Assembly: GCA_902466275.1 (NCBI GenBank)
Contig: CABQQJ010000003.1
Coordinates: 1-12,279 of the forward strand
From: an uncultured Veillonella sp.
Lineage (GTDB): Bacteria > Bacillota > Negativicutes > Veillonellales > Veillonellaceae
Direction of reading: 5' to 3'
DNA: 12,279 nt
Below, piece by piece: positions 4,945 through 12,279 of the stretch. The position numbers and the translations under genes are program-made. Numbering within the stretch: the stretch's first letter is position 1; every line of letters begins with the position of its first letter. The notes under the pieces are model-generated. The model made no database searches and was not told where the DNA came from. It saw nothing but the letters and a program-made list of their open reading frames with translations.

Positions 4945-6066
4945 CTAGTGGTTGGACAACATAGCAAGCATTGTACCTGCTGCTACTGCTGTACCGATAA
5001 CGCCAGCTACGTTAGGGCCCATAGCATGCATGAGCAAGAAGTTAGCTGGGTTAGCTTTCGCACCTACTACTTGAGATACGCGAGCTGCCATTGGAACCGC
5101 GGATACACCAGCAGAACCAATAAGTGGATTTGTTTTACCACCATCTACTAAGCTCATCAATTTACCGAATAATACGCCACCAGCAGTACCACCGATGAAT
5201 GCAACCAAACCTAAGCAAATGATAAGGAGTGTTTGCACGCTTAAGAAGTGTTCCGCACTCATTGTTAAACCAGTACCAGTTGCTAAGAAGATAGTAACAG
5301 TATTGATCAACGCATTTTGAGATGTATCGGACAAACGATCAGTTACGCCAGATTCACGGAACAAGTTACCTAACATCAACATACCTAAAAGGGATGTAAT
5401 GGAAGGAAGCAATAAGGAAATGAAGATCGTTGCAACGATTGGGAACACGATTTTTTCAAAACGTGTAACTTCACGCAATTGCTCCATAACAATTTCGCGT
5501 TCTTTTTGCGTAGTGAATAATTTCATTACAGGTGGTTGAATCAACGGTACCAAGGACATATAGGAATATGCGGCAACCGCGATAGCACCTAACAAATGAG
5601 GAGCTAGCTTAGTAGCTAAGTAAATGGATGTAGGACCATCAGCACCACCGATGATACCAATAGCAGCCGCTTCTTGAGCTGTAAAGCCAAGCATCATTGC
5701 GCCACCTAAGGCAGCAAATACACCAATTTGAGCTGCAGCCCCTAAAAGCAATGTTTTAGGATTAGCAATGAGTGGACCAAAGTCAGTCATTGCACCTACA
5801 CCAAGGAAAATTAAAGGTGGGAAGATTTCTTGGGAGATACCTGCACTAATAAGCGCCATAACGCCTTCTTCGAAACCGTTACGAGGAATATTAGCAAGTA
5901 AACAACCAAACGCAATCGGACCCAACAATAATGGTTCAAACTCTTTGGCAAATGCTAAGTATAATAGGATCAAACCTACAAGAATCATAATAGCATTACC
6001 TGGTTCAAATGCGAGGAACCCGCTATCGTTAAGAACGGATTGTATCGCAACAGCAAAAGCCTCCAT
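4945..6066 (-). CDS. mmdB: Methylmalonyl-CoA decarboxylase beta subunit (Na+-pumping membrane subunit)
   Basis: MmdB decarboxylates carboxybiotin and couples this to export of Na+. The 373-aa protein has many hydrophobic segments and belongs to the OadB/MmdB/GcdB family. Key residues of the ion path known from oxaloacetate decarboxylase OadB are all present with a constant offset of 60: D143 in [10 protein letters not shown] (OadB D203), and N313, S322 and R329 in [18 protein letters not shown] (OadB N373, S382, R389). A second conserved block, [18 protein letters not shown], lies at 339-356. ATG 6066 has AAAGGGGA upstream. It is the last gene of the mmdADECB unit, separated from mmdC by a 70-bp spacer with a GC-rich hairpin, and is followed by the hairpin at 4891-4930. 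Confidence 0.96.
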   Translation of the reverse strand: MEAFAVAIQSVLNDSGFLAFEPGNAIMILVGLILLYLAFAKEFEPLLLGPIAFGCLLANIPRNGFEEGVMALISAGISQEIFPPLIFLGVGAMTDFGPLIANPKTLLLGAAAQIGVFAALGGAMMLGFTAQEAAAIGIIGGADGPTSIYLATKLAPHLLGAIAVAAYSYMSLVPLIQPPVMKLFTTQKEREIVMEQLREVTRFEKIVFPIVATIFISLLLPSITSLLGMLMLGNLFRESGVTDRLSDTSQNALINTVTIFLATGTGLTMSAEHFLSVQTLLIICLGLVAFIGGTAGGVLFGKLMSLVDGGKTNPLIGSAGVSAVPMAARVSQVVGAKANPANFLLMHAMGPNVAGVIGTAVAAGTMLAMLSNH

Positions 6067-6102
6067 ATGCGTTCCCCTTTCACAAATATAAAATTGTTAT
6101 AT

Positions 6103-6121
6103 GACGCGGCACCGCCGCGCC
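6103..6121 (-). other. GC-rich hairpin between mmdC and mmdB
   Basis: In the minus-strand RNA GGCGCGGC pairs with GCCGCGTC (8 bp, one G·U) around a 3-base loop. It lies 15 bases after the mmdC stop and 36 bases before mmdB. It stands out in otherwise AT-rich spacers. No U-run follows, so it more likely acts in mRNA stability, processing or subunit ratio than as a full terminator. Confidence 0.55.
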
Positions 6122-6136
6122 ATACAAAACTTGGTA

Positions 6137-6520
6137 TTAACCAAGAACAACCATGTCGTCGCCAGTGGATACAGTTTGGTTAGCAGATACGCGAACTTCG
6201 GAAACTACAGCATCATGTGGAGCTGCAATTTCATTTTGCATTTTCATAGCTTCAAGAATCAACAAAGTTTCGCCTTTTTTAACTGCTTGACCAGCGGATA
6301 CTGCTACAGATAAGATTTTACCAGGCATTGGAGCTTTTACAGTTTCAGCACCTGCTGGAACTGGAGCTGCTGCTGCAGCAGGAGCTGGTGCTGGTGCAGG
6401 AGCTGCTTTAGGAGCTGGAGCTGCTGCTGGAGCTGGAGCTGCTGCAGCAGCTGCGCCTTTTACTTCATTAACTTCTACATCATATGCTGTACCATTTACT
6501 GTAACGTTGAATTTTTTCAT
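6137..6520 (-). CDS. mmdC: Methylmalonyl-CoA decarboxylase gamma subunit (biotin carrier)
   Basis: A biotinyl carrier protein that moves CO2 from the MmdA active site to MmdB. The 127-aa protein has a short N-terminal beta segment (MKKFNVTVNGTAYDVEV), a flexible Ala/Pro linker (about 23-57) and a C-terminal biotinyl domain. The biotinylation motif EAMKM lies at 90-94, with K93 the biotinylated lysine, and the domain ends with a typical VSTGDDMVVLG. I choose ATG 6520: GGAGG lies 8 nt upstream. A longer reading would start at a TTG (6535) that overlaps this ribosome binding site and is unlikely. It lies between mmdE and mmdB in the decarboxylase unit. Confidence 0.96.
   Translation of the reverse strand: MKKFNVTVNGTAYDVEVNEVKGAAAAAAPAPAAAPAPKAAPAPAPAPAAAAAPVPAGAETVKAPMPGKILSVAVSAGQAVKKGETLLILEAMKMQNEIAAPHDAVVSEVRVSANQTVSTGDDMVVLG
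6350..6454 (-). repeat. Ala/Pro-linker coding repeat in mmdC
   Basis: Degenerate GCTGGAGCT/GCTGCTGC-type units encode the Ala/Pro hinge of the biotin carrier (residues 23-57). Such tracts can change length by slippage, so they may differ between strains. Confidence 0.7.
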
Positions 6521-6621
6521 CTTAAATTCCTCCAAAATGTGTAATTTCTACACAAAACTTATAAATATTTTTACACATATAAATTGAATAATCCCATGGA
6601 TTATCAAATTAGCCAATTATC

Positions 6622-6789
6622 TTATCGATTACCACGCAAACGGCCTTCCATTTTCCAATTGTAGCTTACGATTGGACGGATATGCGCGATTTGATCAGCG
6701 GAATAACCCATTGCCGCTAATGCACCAACGATTACTGCTACTACATCTTGAGATGGAGCTTTACCGTTAGTTGTTGTAGCATTGCTCAT
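6622..6789 (-). CDS. mmdE: Methylmalonyl-CoA decarboxylase epsilon subunit
   Basis: A 55-aa small subunit that in Veillonella parvula is part of the decarboxylase and stabilises the complex. The protein runs from MSNATTTNGKAPSQDVVAVI to a C-terminus WKMEGRLRGNR and has no membrane segment. Residues about 13-54 align throughout with the C-terminal 44 residues of MmdD (shared AMGYS, QIA, IRP and EGRL), so it is a soluble paralogue of the MmdD tail. ATG 6789 has AGGAGG 8 nt upstream. The gene sits between mmdD (23-bp gap) and mmdC (101-bp gap), the order known for this operon. It is short enough to be missed by automatic gene calling. Confidence 0.93.
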   Translation of the reverse strand: MSNATTTNGKAPSQDVVAVIVGALAAMGYSADQIAHIRPIVSYNWKMEGRLRGNR

Positions 6790-6812
6790 TACAAATGCCT
6801 CCTAAAATTATT

Positions 6813-7157
6813 TTAACCTCTACCGCTTAAGCGACCTTCCAAGCGCCATTTAGCACTGGTTGCTGTAGGTCGGATAGATGCAATTTGTTCAGATGAGTAC
6901 CCCATCGCCACAATGGCACCTACGATAGCTGCTACTACTTCATCCTCATTTTGAGCAGATGCATTTGGTGCAGCCACCGGTGTAGCTGCGGGAGCCGCAA
7001 CAGGTGCACTTGGTGGTACGTCTTTTTTCTTCTTAGTAGGGTCAATCAAATGAACGATTGACATCAAAATACCTAAAAGAATCAACACAACAAATACAAC
7101 TGTCATATTAATGGCCATGATTAACCAAGGATTGGTAGTAACTGCTTGTCCTTCCAT
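6813..7157 (-). CDS. mmdD: Methylmalonyl-CoA decarboxylase delta subunit
   Basis: A small membrane anchor (OadG/MmdD family) that joins the cytoplasmic MmdA and MmdC to MmdB and is needed for assembly. The 114-aa protein has one N-terminal membrane helix (about residues 12-35), a lysine cluster (KKKK, 42-45), an Ala/Pro linker (about 47-66), and a C-terminal domain EDEVVAAIVGAIVAMGYSSE onward that ends in EGRLSGRG. I choose ATG 7157 (MEGQAVTTNP), because GGGG lies 7 nt upstream. The ATG at 7163 is only one base from the same ribosome binding site. The C-terminal domain is homologous to MmdE, encoded directly downstream. Confidence 0.94.
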   Translation of the reverse strand: MEGQAVTTNPWLIMAINMTVVFVVLILLGILMSIVHLIDPTKKKKDVPPSAPVAAPAATPVAAPNASAQNEDEVVAAIVGAIVAMGYSSEQIASIRPTATSAKWRLEGRLSGRG

Positions 7158-7202
7158 AATCATTCCCCTTTCTAAAAAAGTAGTAAAGAAAGGTATCTCC
7201 CA

Positions 7203-7232
7203 AATTCGATGATATGATTACCGAATCGAATT
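7203..7232 (-). other. Stem-loop at the mmdA 3' end
   Basis: Perfect 8-bp arms aattcgat (7203-7210) and atcgaatt (7225-7232) with a 14-base loop overlap the mmdA stop codon. It is AT-rich with no U-run, so it is not a likely terminator. It may mark a processing point between mmdA and mmdD. Confidence 0.3.
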
Positions 7233-8760
7233 ATAATGGAATATTACCATGTTTCTTTGGAGCACGGTTTTCGCGTTTGCTTGCAAGCATTGCCAAAGCG
7301 TTGATAACTGCTGGACGAGTTTGTTTTGGTTCGATTACAACATCTACGAAGCCACGTTCTGCAGCTTTGTAAGGGGTCGCAAACTCTTCTACATATTTAG
7401 CTGTTTTAGCATCTTTATCTTCGTCTTTCTTGAAGATAATATTAGCTGCACCAGCAGGACCCATTACAGCGATTTCGGATGTAGGCCAAGCGTATACTTG
7501 GTCAGCGCCCAAATCTTGGGAACACATAGCGAGGTAAGAACCGCCATATGCTTTACGAGTGATAACAGTAATTTTTGGTACTGTAGCTTCAGAGTAAGCA
7601 TATAACATTTTAGCACCATGACGAATGATACCGCCCCATTCTTGATTTGTGCCAGGCAAGAAACCAGGAACGTCAACGAAGTTAACGATTGGAATATTGA
7701 AAGCATCACAGAAACGGATGAAACGGGAAGATTTGTCGGATGCATTGATGTCCAAGCAACCAGCCATTACTTTTGGTTGGTTAGCAATGATACCAACGGA
7801 TTGACCATCAAAACGAGCGAAGCAAGTAATGATATTTGTAGCATAGAATGGTTGTACTTCATAGTATTCGCCATTATCTACAGTAGCTGCGATAACATCT
7901 TTCATGTCGTAAGGCATGTTACTGTTATCTGGCAACAAGCTATTCAAGCTTTCATCCTCACGAGTTGGATCGTCACCAGTATCTACCAATGGAGCATCTT
8001 CCATATTGTTGGATGGCAAGAAGCCTAATAAGTAACGAATTTGAGCGATACAATCATCTTCATTTTCAGCTGCAAAGTGAGCAACACCAGACACGGAGTT
8101 GTGAGCCATTGCACCACCAAGATCTTCAGCTGTTACTTCTTCACCAGTTACAGATTTGATAACTGCAGGACCAGTGATGAACATTTGAGATGTGTTTTTA
8201 ACCATGTAGATGAAGTCAGTCAATGCTGGAGAATATACAGCACCGCCCGCACATGGACCCATGATTACGGAAATTTGTGGAATAACGCCAGATGCATTTG
8301 TATTTTCAAAGAAAATTTTACCGTAACCAGCAAGGGCATCTACTGCTTCTTGAATACGAGCACCGCCGGAATCGTTGATACCAACAATAGGAGCACCCAT
8401 TTTCATTGCTAAACGTTGTACTTTAACGATTTTAGCAGCATGCATTTCACCAAGAGAACCACCTTCTACAGTGAAATCTTGTGCGAATGCATATACTAAA
8501 CGACCGTCGATAGTACCATAACCTGTTACTACACCTTCGCCTGGTAATTCTTTCTTTTCTTGACCGAAGTTAACACAACGATGTTTAACGAATTGATCAA
8601 GTTCAACGAAGGAATTATCATCGAACAATTTAGCCAAACGTTCGCGAGCAGTCATTTTGCCTTGAGCATGTTGTTTCTCAACGCGTTTTTCACCGCCACC
8701 AGCTTTAACTTTAGCTAGTTTTTCGTGCAATAACTCGATTTTTTCCTGCACTGTTGCCAT
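7231..8760 (-). CDS. mmdA: Methylmalonyl-CoA decarboxylase alpha subunit (carboxyltransferase)
   Basis: Transfers the carboxyl group of (S)-methylmalonyl-CoA to the biotin of MmdC, giving propionyl-CoA. The 509-aa length is normal for MmdA and related propionyl-CoA carboxylase beta chains. Both crotonase-like halves carry their oxyanion and CoA-site motifs: SGGARIQEA (131-139) and [13 protein letters not shown] (168-180) in the N-terminal half; [20 protein letters not shown] (365-384) and [13 protein letters not shown] (402-414) in the C-terminal half. ATG 8760 has GGAGGT about 8 nt upstream. It is the first gene of mmdADECB and has a promoter candidate at 8795-8823. The alternatives, a propionyl-CoA carboxylase or transcarboxylase subunit, are excluded by the linked mmdD, E, C and B. 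Confidence 0.97.
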   Translation of the reverse strand: MATVQEKIELLHEKLAKVKAGGGEKRVEKQHAQGKMTARERLAKLFDDNSFVELDQFVKHRCVNFGQEKKELPGEGVVTGYGTIDGRLVYAFAQDFTVEGGSLGEMHAAKIVKVQRLAMKMGAPIVGINDSGGARIQEAVDALAGYGKIFFENTNASGVIPQISVIMGPCAGGAVYSPALTDFIYMVKNTSQMFITGPAVIKSVTGEEVTAEDLGGAMAHNSVSGVAHFAAENEDDCIAQIRYLLGFLPSNNMEDAPLVDTGDDPTREDESLNSLLPDNSNMPYDMKDVIAATVDNGEYYEVQPFYATNIITCFARFDGQSVGIIANQPKVMAGCLDINASDKSSRFIRFCDAFNIPIVNFVDVPGFLPGTNQEWGGIIRHGAKMLYAYSEATVPKITVITRKAYGGSYLAMCSQDLGADQVYAWPTSEIAVMGPAGAANIIFKKDEDKDAKTAKYVEEFATPYKAAERGFVDVVIEPKQTRPAVINALAMLASKRENRAPKKHGNIPL

Positions 8761-8910
8761 TATAGCACCTCCAAATAAAACTTGTTACAGTATCATTTTA
8801 TTTCATAAATGAATAAAGTTCAAGAAGCATACATATTTAATATATAACGTAGGATTATATGTATATGTATATCTACAACTCATATATAATGATGTGAATT
8901 GGATACTGTA
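8761..8910. other. Spacer between the epimerase gene and mmdA, bracketed by a 9-bp inverted repeat
   Basis: AT-rich, 150 bp. gatactgta (8902-8910) adjoins the epimerase stop, and its reverse complement tacagtatc (8786-8794) directly follows the mmdA -10. Runs of alternating purine-pyrimidine such as tatatgtatatgtatat lie between them. No U-run terminator is seen, so read-through from the mutase genes is possible. Confidence 0.5.
8795..8823 (-). promoter_or_regulatory. Promoter of mmdADECB
   Basis: On the minus strand TTGAAC (8818-8823) and TAAAAT (8795-8800) are 17 bp apart, giving a leader of about 28 nt before the mmdA start. GATACTGTA follows the -10 directly, where a repressor would act; its mirror copy ends the spacer. 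Confidence 0.55.
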
Positions 8911-9333
8911 TTATTTCATACGTTGACATAATTCAAGCAATACGCCACCAGTTGCTTTTGGATGTAAGAAAGCAATGGAGGAACCGCCTGCACCATAACG
9001 AGGTTTTTCGTCAATCATACGAACGCCTTTAGCCATCAAATCAGCAATAGCATTTTCAATATTATCAACGCGCAATGCAACGTGTTGGATACCATCACGA
9101 CCGCCATTTTTTTCGATAAATTTACCGATAGGGCCATCTGGAGTTGTAGTTTCTAAGAATTCAAGTTCAGCATCGCCACATGGGAAGAAGGATACTTTTA
9201 CTTTTTGTTCTTCTACGATTTCATCTTCAGGAAGATGTTCAATACCCAATGCATTTTTATAGAATTCTTTAGTTGCTGCTAAATCATTAACACCAATACC
9301 GATGTGATCCACTTGTAATACTTTAAAAGCCAT
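8911..9333 (-). CDS. mce: Methylmalonyl-CoA epimerase
   Basis: Interconverts (R)- and (S)-methylmalonyl-CoA, linking the mutase product to the decarboxylase substrate. The 140-aa protein is a two-module VOC-fold enzyme. It opens with VDHIGIGVNDL (8-18), and the second module begins at GIQHVALRVD (81-90). Probable metal ligands are H10, H84 and E134 (in VLLELC), with a fourth in the AELEF strand (55-59). Length is normal. ATG 9333 has AAGGAGA upstream. It follows meaB by 51 bp in the mutase group and precedes mmdA by 150 bp, directly between the two enzymes whose substrates it connects. Confidence 0.96.
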   Translation of the reverse strand: MAFKVLQVDHIGIGVNDLAATKEFYKNALGIEHLPEDEIVEEQKVKVSFFPCGDAELEFLETTTPDGPIGKFIEKNGGRDGIQHVALRVDNIENAIADLMAKGVRMIDEKPRYGAGGSSIAFLHPKATGGVLLELCQRMK

Positions 9334-9384
9334 TTCGATTATCTCCTTTTCAAGGCTAAATCTCTAATGCTATGTAGTCGCCGT

Positions 9385-10323
9385 CTACTTTAGCACGCTT
9401 GTCATTACGCCGTTAACAACTGTGTATGGATCGCTTTCGCGTTCATTAACAGCTGCCACTTGGCTATTAAATTCGTCGCTTGTAACGATTTTATCAGCTA
9501 CATAACGACCAATTTGTTCATTAATCATTGCGATGATTTCATCACGAGTACGTTCTGCCCGACGAGATTCCAATTCACCGGAATCTTCAAGATACTCAAA
9601 ATGTTCATCTAAGGCTTCGATAAGTTCATCTACGCCTTGGTCTTTACTAGCAATTGTGCGCTTAATTGGTGGGCGCCATTTTACTTCACGAGAGTCTAGG
9701 TCAAGCATCATTTCAATTTCTACATTCAAACGATCACAACCATCTCGGTCAGCTTTATTGATAGCAAATACATCGCCAATTTCAAGAATACCCGCTTTGA
9801 TAGCTTGGATATCATCACCGAGACCAGGAACAAGTACAACTAATGTAGTATCCGCATTTTTTACGATATCTACTTCAGATTGACCTACGCCTACTGTTTC
9901 AATGATTACTAAATCCATGCCAAAGGCATCCATGAGTTTTACAACGTCTGCAGTCTTTTTGGATAAACCACCAAGACTACCACGCGTGCCCATGCTTCGA
10001 ATGAATACATTTTCATTTAATGTTAAATCATTCATTCGAATACGGTCCCCCAAGATAGCACCACCAGAGAATGGGCTAGTTGGGTCGATGGCAACGATGC
10101 CGATTTTTTTACCTTGATCTAAATAATGTTTAACAACTTTATCTGTCAATGTACTTTTACCAGCACCAGGGGCCCCAGTAATACCGAGAATACGTGCATT
10201 CCCTGTTTTAGGGTAAATAGCCTTCATAATATCAATGGCATTATCATACTCGTTTTCTACAGCTGTTATGGACCGTGCTAAGGCTAGTCTAGAACCTTCA
10301 AAAAGGCCTTTAACTAAATCCAT
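9385..10323 (-). CDS. meaB: MeaB, GTPase chaperone of methylmalonyl-CoA mutase
   Basis: A G3E-family GTPase (bacterial counterpart of MMAA) that guards B12 loading and reactivation of the mutase. The 312-aa protein carries Walker A GAPGAGKST (50-58), the switch region ETVGVGQSE (142-150) and the guanine-specificity motif NKAD (189-192), followed by a C-terminal dimerisation arm. Length matches the family. I start at ATG 10323, preceded by AGGTGG 8 nt upstream. GTG codons at 10332 and 10335 would add three or four residues but overlap that ribosome binding site. It lies 78 bp after the B12-binding subunit gene, with a stable hairpin in the gap, and 51 bp before the epimerase. Confidence 0.95.
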   Translation of the reverse strand: MDLVKGLFEGSRLALARSITAVENEYDNAIDIMKAIYPKTGNARILGITGAPGAGKSTLTDKVVKHYLDQGKKIGIVAIDPTSPFSGGAILGDRIRMNDLTLNENVFIRSMGTRGSLGGLSKKTADVVKLMDAFGMDLVIIETVGVGQSEVDIVKNADTTLVVLVPGLGDDIQAIKAGILEIGDVFAINKADRDGCDRLNVEIEMMLDLDSREVKWRPPIKRTIASKDQGVDELIEALDEHFEYLEDSGELESRRAERTRDEIIAMINEQIGRYVADKIVTSDEFNSQVAAVNERESDPYTVVNGVMTSVLK

Positions 10324-10355
10324 TCGCCTCACCACCTATCTTAGAATATGGGAAT

Positions 10356-10390
10356 AGAGGGGAGCCAACTATGCAGTTGTGCTCCTCTCT
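10356..10390 (-). other. Stable hairpin between the B12-binding subunit gene and meaB
   Basis: Arms agaggggagc-caac (10356-10369) and gttg-t-gctcctctct (10376-10390) pair with one bulged base and one mismatch around a 6-base loop. The odd pair is G·U in plus-strand RNA but A·C in minus-strand RNA, so direction is not settled, though only minus-strand genes are here. No U-run follows. It may be a partial terminator or mRNA processing point that sets MeaB below mutase. Confidence 0.5.
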
Positions 10391-10401
10391 TGCCCAGTTA
10401 A

Positions 10402-10797
10402 TTATTTAACGTTTTCGTTGATGAATTTAACGATATCGCCAGTTGGTGTGCCAGGTGTGAATACTGCTGCTACGCCAGCTTTTTTCAAGCCAGGGATATC
10501 AGCGTCAGGAATAACGCCACCACCGATTACAAGAACATCCCCCATGCCTTTTTCTTTCAAAAGTTCAACAATTTTAGGGAACAATGTATTGTGAGCACCG
10601 GAAAGAAGAGATAATGCAACTACATTAACGTCTTCAGAAAGAGCTGCTTCAACGATTTGTTCTGGAGTTTGACGAAGACCAGTGTAGATTACTTCGAAAC
10701 CAGCATCGCGAAGTGCGCGTGCTACTACTTTTGCACCACGGTCATGACCATCAAGACCTGGTTTTGCTACAATTACTCTAATACGTTTTTCTGCCAT
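10402..10797 (-). CDS. Methylmalonyl-CoA mutase small subunit, B12-binding domain protein
   Basis: Carries the cobalamin cofactor for the mutase whose catalytic subunit is encoded just upstream. The 131-aa protein is a stand-alone B12-binding Rossmann domain. It has the DxHxxG motif DGHDRG (16-21), in which H18 is the lower axial cobalt ligand, the SLL motif (63-65) in ALSLLSGAH, and the GGG turn (92-94) followed by VIPDADI. ATG 10797 has GGAGGT about 8 nt upstream and the gap to the large subunit gene is 28 bp. In many bacteria this domain is the C-terminus of one long mutase chain; here it is separate, as in other anaerobic Firmicutes. Gene naming for this split form varies, so no symbol is given. 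Confidence 0.95.
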   Translation of the reverse strand: MAEKRIRVIVAKPGLDGHDRGAKVVARALRDAGFEVIYTGLRQTPEQIVEAALSEDVNVVALSLLSGAHNTLFPKIVELLKEKGMGDVLVIGGGVIPDADIPGLKKAGVAAVFTPGTPTGDIVKFINENVK

Positions 10798-10825
10798 GAT
10801 ATATTACCTCCGAAATTAGCCGATA

Positions 10826-12279
10826 TTATAATGTGGAATGAGCTTCGTATTCACCGAATACTTCGCGCAATACATTACAAATTTCACCCAAAGTAGCATA
10901 TGTTTTAACTGCATCAAGAATTAATGGCATCAAGTTAACGTTTTCATCAGCTGCGCCAGCTTTAAGAGCCGCCAATGCTGCGTCAACTGCTGCTTGATCG
11001 CGGTTAGCGCGAACTGCTTGAGTTTTCTTGGATTGGTTAACACCAACGGAAGCGTCTACGCGAAGTAAGTCTTTTGGAGCTTCTTCTTCAACTTGGAATT
11101 TGTTTACGCCAACGATTGTGCGCAAGCCAGATTCAACTTCCATTTGCCATTTGTAAGCGGATTCTTGAATTTCTTTTTGGATGTAGCCTTTTTCGATTGC
11201 TACTACAGCGCCGCCCATTTCATCAATTTTCTTGATGTATGCCATAGCTTCGTCATAGATAGCGTTAGTCATAGCTTCTACATAGTAGGAACCGCCCAAT
11301 GGGTCAACTACGTCAGCCAAACCAGATTCGTAAGCCACGATTTGTTGAGTACGAAGAGCTACTTGTACAGATGCTTCTGTAGGAAGAGCCAAAGCTTCGT
11401 CACGAGAGTTTGTATGTAAGGATTGAGTACCGCCCATTACAGCAGCTGCAGTTTGAAGAGCAACACGAACGATGTTGTTATCAACTTGTTGTGCAGTCAA
11501 CATGGAACCAGCTGTTTGAGTATGTACACGAAGCATCATGGATTTTGGTTTTTTAGCACCAAAACGTTCTTTCATGATTGTTGCCCATAAGCGACGAGAT
11601 GCGCGGAATTTAGCAACTTCTTCAAGTACATTATTATGAGCATTCCAGAAGAAGGAAAGACGACCAGCAAATGTATCAACATCAAGACCAGCTTTCAAAG
11701 CTGCTTCTACGTATGCGATACCATCAGCAATTGTAAATGCGATTTCTTGTGCTGCTGTGGAACCTGCTTCACGGATGTGGTAACCGGAGATAGAAATTGT
11801 ATTCCATTTTGGAACGTATTGAGAACAATATTCGAAGATATTAGTGATCAAACGCATAGATGGTTTTGGAGGGAAAATGTAAGTACCACGAGCTGCATAT
11901 TCTTTCAAAATATCATTTTGAATAGTACCTTTCAATTCTGTGGAAGGTACACCTTGTTTTTCAGCTACTGCGATATACATTGCCAACAAAACGGATGCTG
12001 GAGCGTTGATTGTCATGGAAGTGGATACTTTGCCAAGGTCGATGCCGTCGAACAAGATTTCCATATCTGCCAAAGAGTCAATCGCTACACCTACTTTACC
12101 AACTTCGCCTTCAGCCATAACATCATCAGAGTCATAACCGATTTGAGTTGGCAAATCGAATGCACAGGACAAGCCTGTTGCACCAGATTCGATTAGGTAG
12201 CGGTAACGTTTGTTAGATTCTTCAGCTGTAGCGAAGCCTGCATACATACGCATTGTCCAGAAACGACCACGGTACATAG
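10826..12279 (-). CDS. mutB: Methylmalonyl-CoA mutase large (catalytic) subunit, 5' end outside window
   Basis: Catalyses the radical rearrangement of succinyl-CoA and (R)-methylmalonyl-CoA with adenosyl-B12. The visible 483 residues form the TIM-barrel substrate domain and C-terminal region; about 60-70 N-terminal residues are missing beyond the window edge. The B12 domain is absent because it is a separate protein. Aligned to the Propionibacterium enzyme with a constant offset of 77, the visible residues Y12 (in WTMRMYAGF), R130 ([10 protein letters not shown]) and H167 (SGYHIREAG) correspond to Y89, R207 and H244. The Tyr/Arg pair is the methylmalonyl-CoA signature, whereas isobutyryl-CoA mutases have Phe/Gln. 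The first visible Met is not claimed as the start. It heads the visible mut-meaB-mce group. Confidence 0.94.
   Translation of the reverse strand, partial: MYRGRFWTMRMYAGFATAEESNKRYRYLIESGATGLSCAFDLPTQIGYDSDDVMAEGEVGKVGVAIDSLADMEILFDGIDLGKVSTSMTINAPASVLLAMYIAVAEKQGVPSTELKGTIQNDILKEYAARGTYIFPPKPSMRLITNIFEYCSQYVPKWNTISISGYHIREAGSTAAQEIAFTIADGIAYVEAALKAGLDVDTFAGRLSFFWNAHNNVLEEVAKFRASRRLWATIMKERFGAKKPKSMMLRVHTQTAGSMLTAQQVDNNIVRVALQTAAAVMGGTQSLHTNSRDEALALPTEASVQVALRTQQIVAYESGLADVVDPLGGSYYVEAMTNAIYDEAMAYIKKIDEMGGAVVAIEKGYIQKEIQESAYKWQMEVESGLRTIVGVNKFQVEEEAPKDLLRVDASVGVNQSKKTQAVRANRDQAAVDAALAALKAGAADENVNLMPLILDAVKTYATLGEICNVLREVFGEYEAHSTL

Noticed and set aside
6521..6535. Upstream TTG start of mmdC giving five extra residues
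   Set aside because: The TTG overlaps the GGAGG that serves the ATG at 6520, so the ribosome could not use both; the ATG spacing is ideal.
8041..8412. Plus-strand open frames inside mmdA, up to 136 aa
   Set aside because: They are antisense shadows of a fully conserved gene; the peptides are Cys/Ser/His-rich and show no domain or ribosome binding site.
10324..10335. GTG starts of meaB upstream of the ATG
   Set aside because: They lie within or directly at the AGGTGG ribosome binding site; the ATG at 10323 has normal spacing.
11636..12196. 186-aa plus-strand open frame inside the mutase gene
   Set aside because: Antisense to a strongly conserved coding region, with no recognisable motif; explained by the codon use of the true gene.

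Overview
Low-GC bacterial DNA in which every recognisable gene is on the minus strand, so transcription runs from position 12279 towards 1. The best fit is a Veillonella species (Negativicutes) or a close relative. The evidence is a complete methylmalonyl-CoA decarboxylase operon in the order mmdA-D-E-C-B, including the tiny epsilon subunit known from Veillonella parvula, next to a two-subunit B12-dependent mutase, its chaperone and the epimerase. The species call is inference; no 16S or other marker is present.

Layout in the direction of transcription. (1) 12277-8911: methylmalonyl-CoA mutase large subunit (5' end outside the window), separate B12-binding subunit, MeaB GTPase and methylmalonyl-CoA epimerase. 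(2) 8760-4945: the five-subunit, biotin-dependent, Na+-pumping methylmalonyl-CoA decarboxylase, with its own good promoter candidate at 8795-8823 and a long hairpin after mmdB. (3) 4752-3155: an unrecognised 85-aa membrane protein and a DASS/SLC13 anion transporter. (4) 2914-2651: a SemiSWEET-type PQ-loop protein with its own promoter. Blocks 3 and 4 end in almost the same terminator hairpin. (5) 2650-2160: an AT-rich 490-bp gap with an array of inverted repeats and the promoter of a 54-aa 2[4Fe-4S] ferredoxin (2159-1995), which ends in a clear terminator. (6) 1886-1: lspA, an RluD-type pseudouridine synthase and the first 114 codons of pyrR, led by a good promoter at 1926-1954.

Blocks 1 and 2 form one metabolic module. 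Succinyl-CoA is isomerised to (R)-methylmalonyl-CoA, epimerised to the S form, and decarboxylated to propionyl-CoA with Na+ export. This is the energy-conserving tail of lactate/succinate fermentation to propionate. The DASS transporter could supply or exchange the dicarboxylate, although its substrate cannot be read from the sequence.

Nothing here is a wholly new system. The less explained items are the 85-aa partner of the DASS transporter, a SemiSWEET in what looks like a non-saccharolytic genus, the twin terminators, the inverted-repeat array upstream of the ferredoxin, and the structured RNA spacers inside the mut/mmd cluster.
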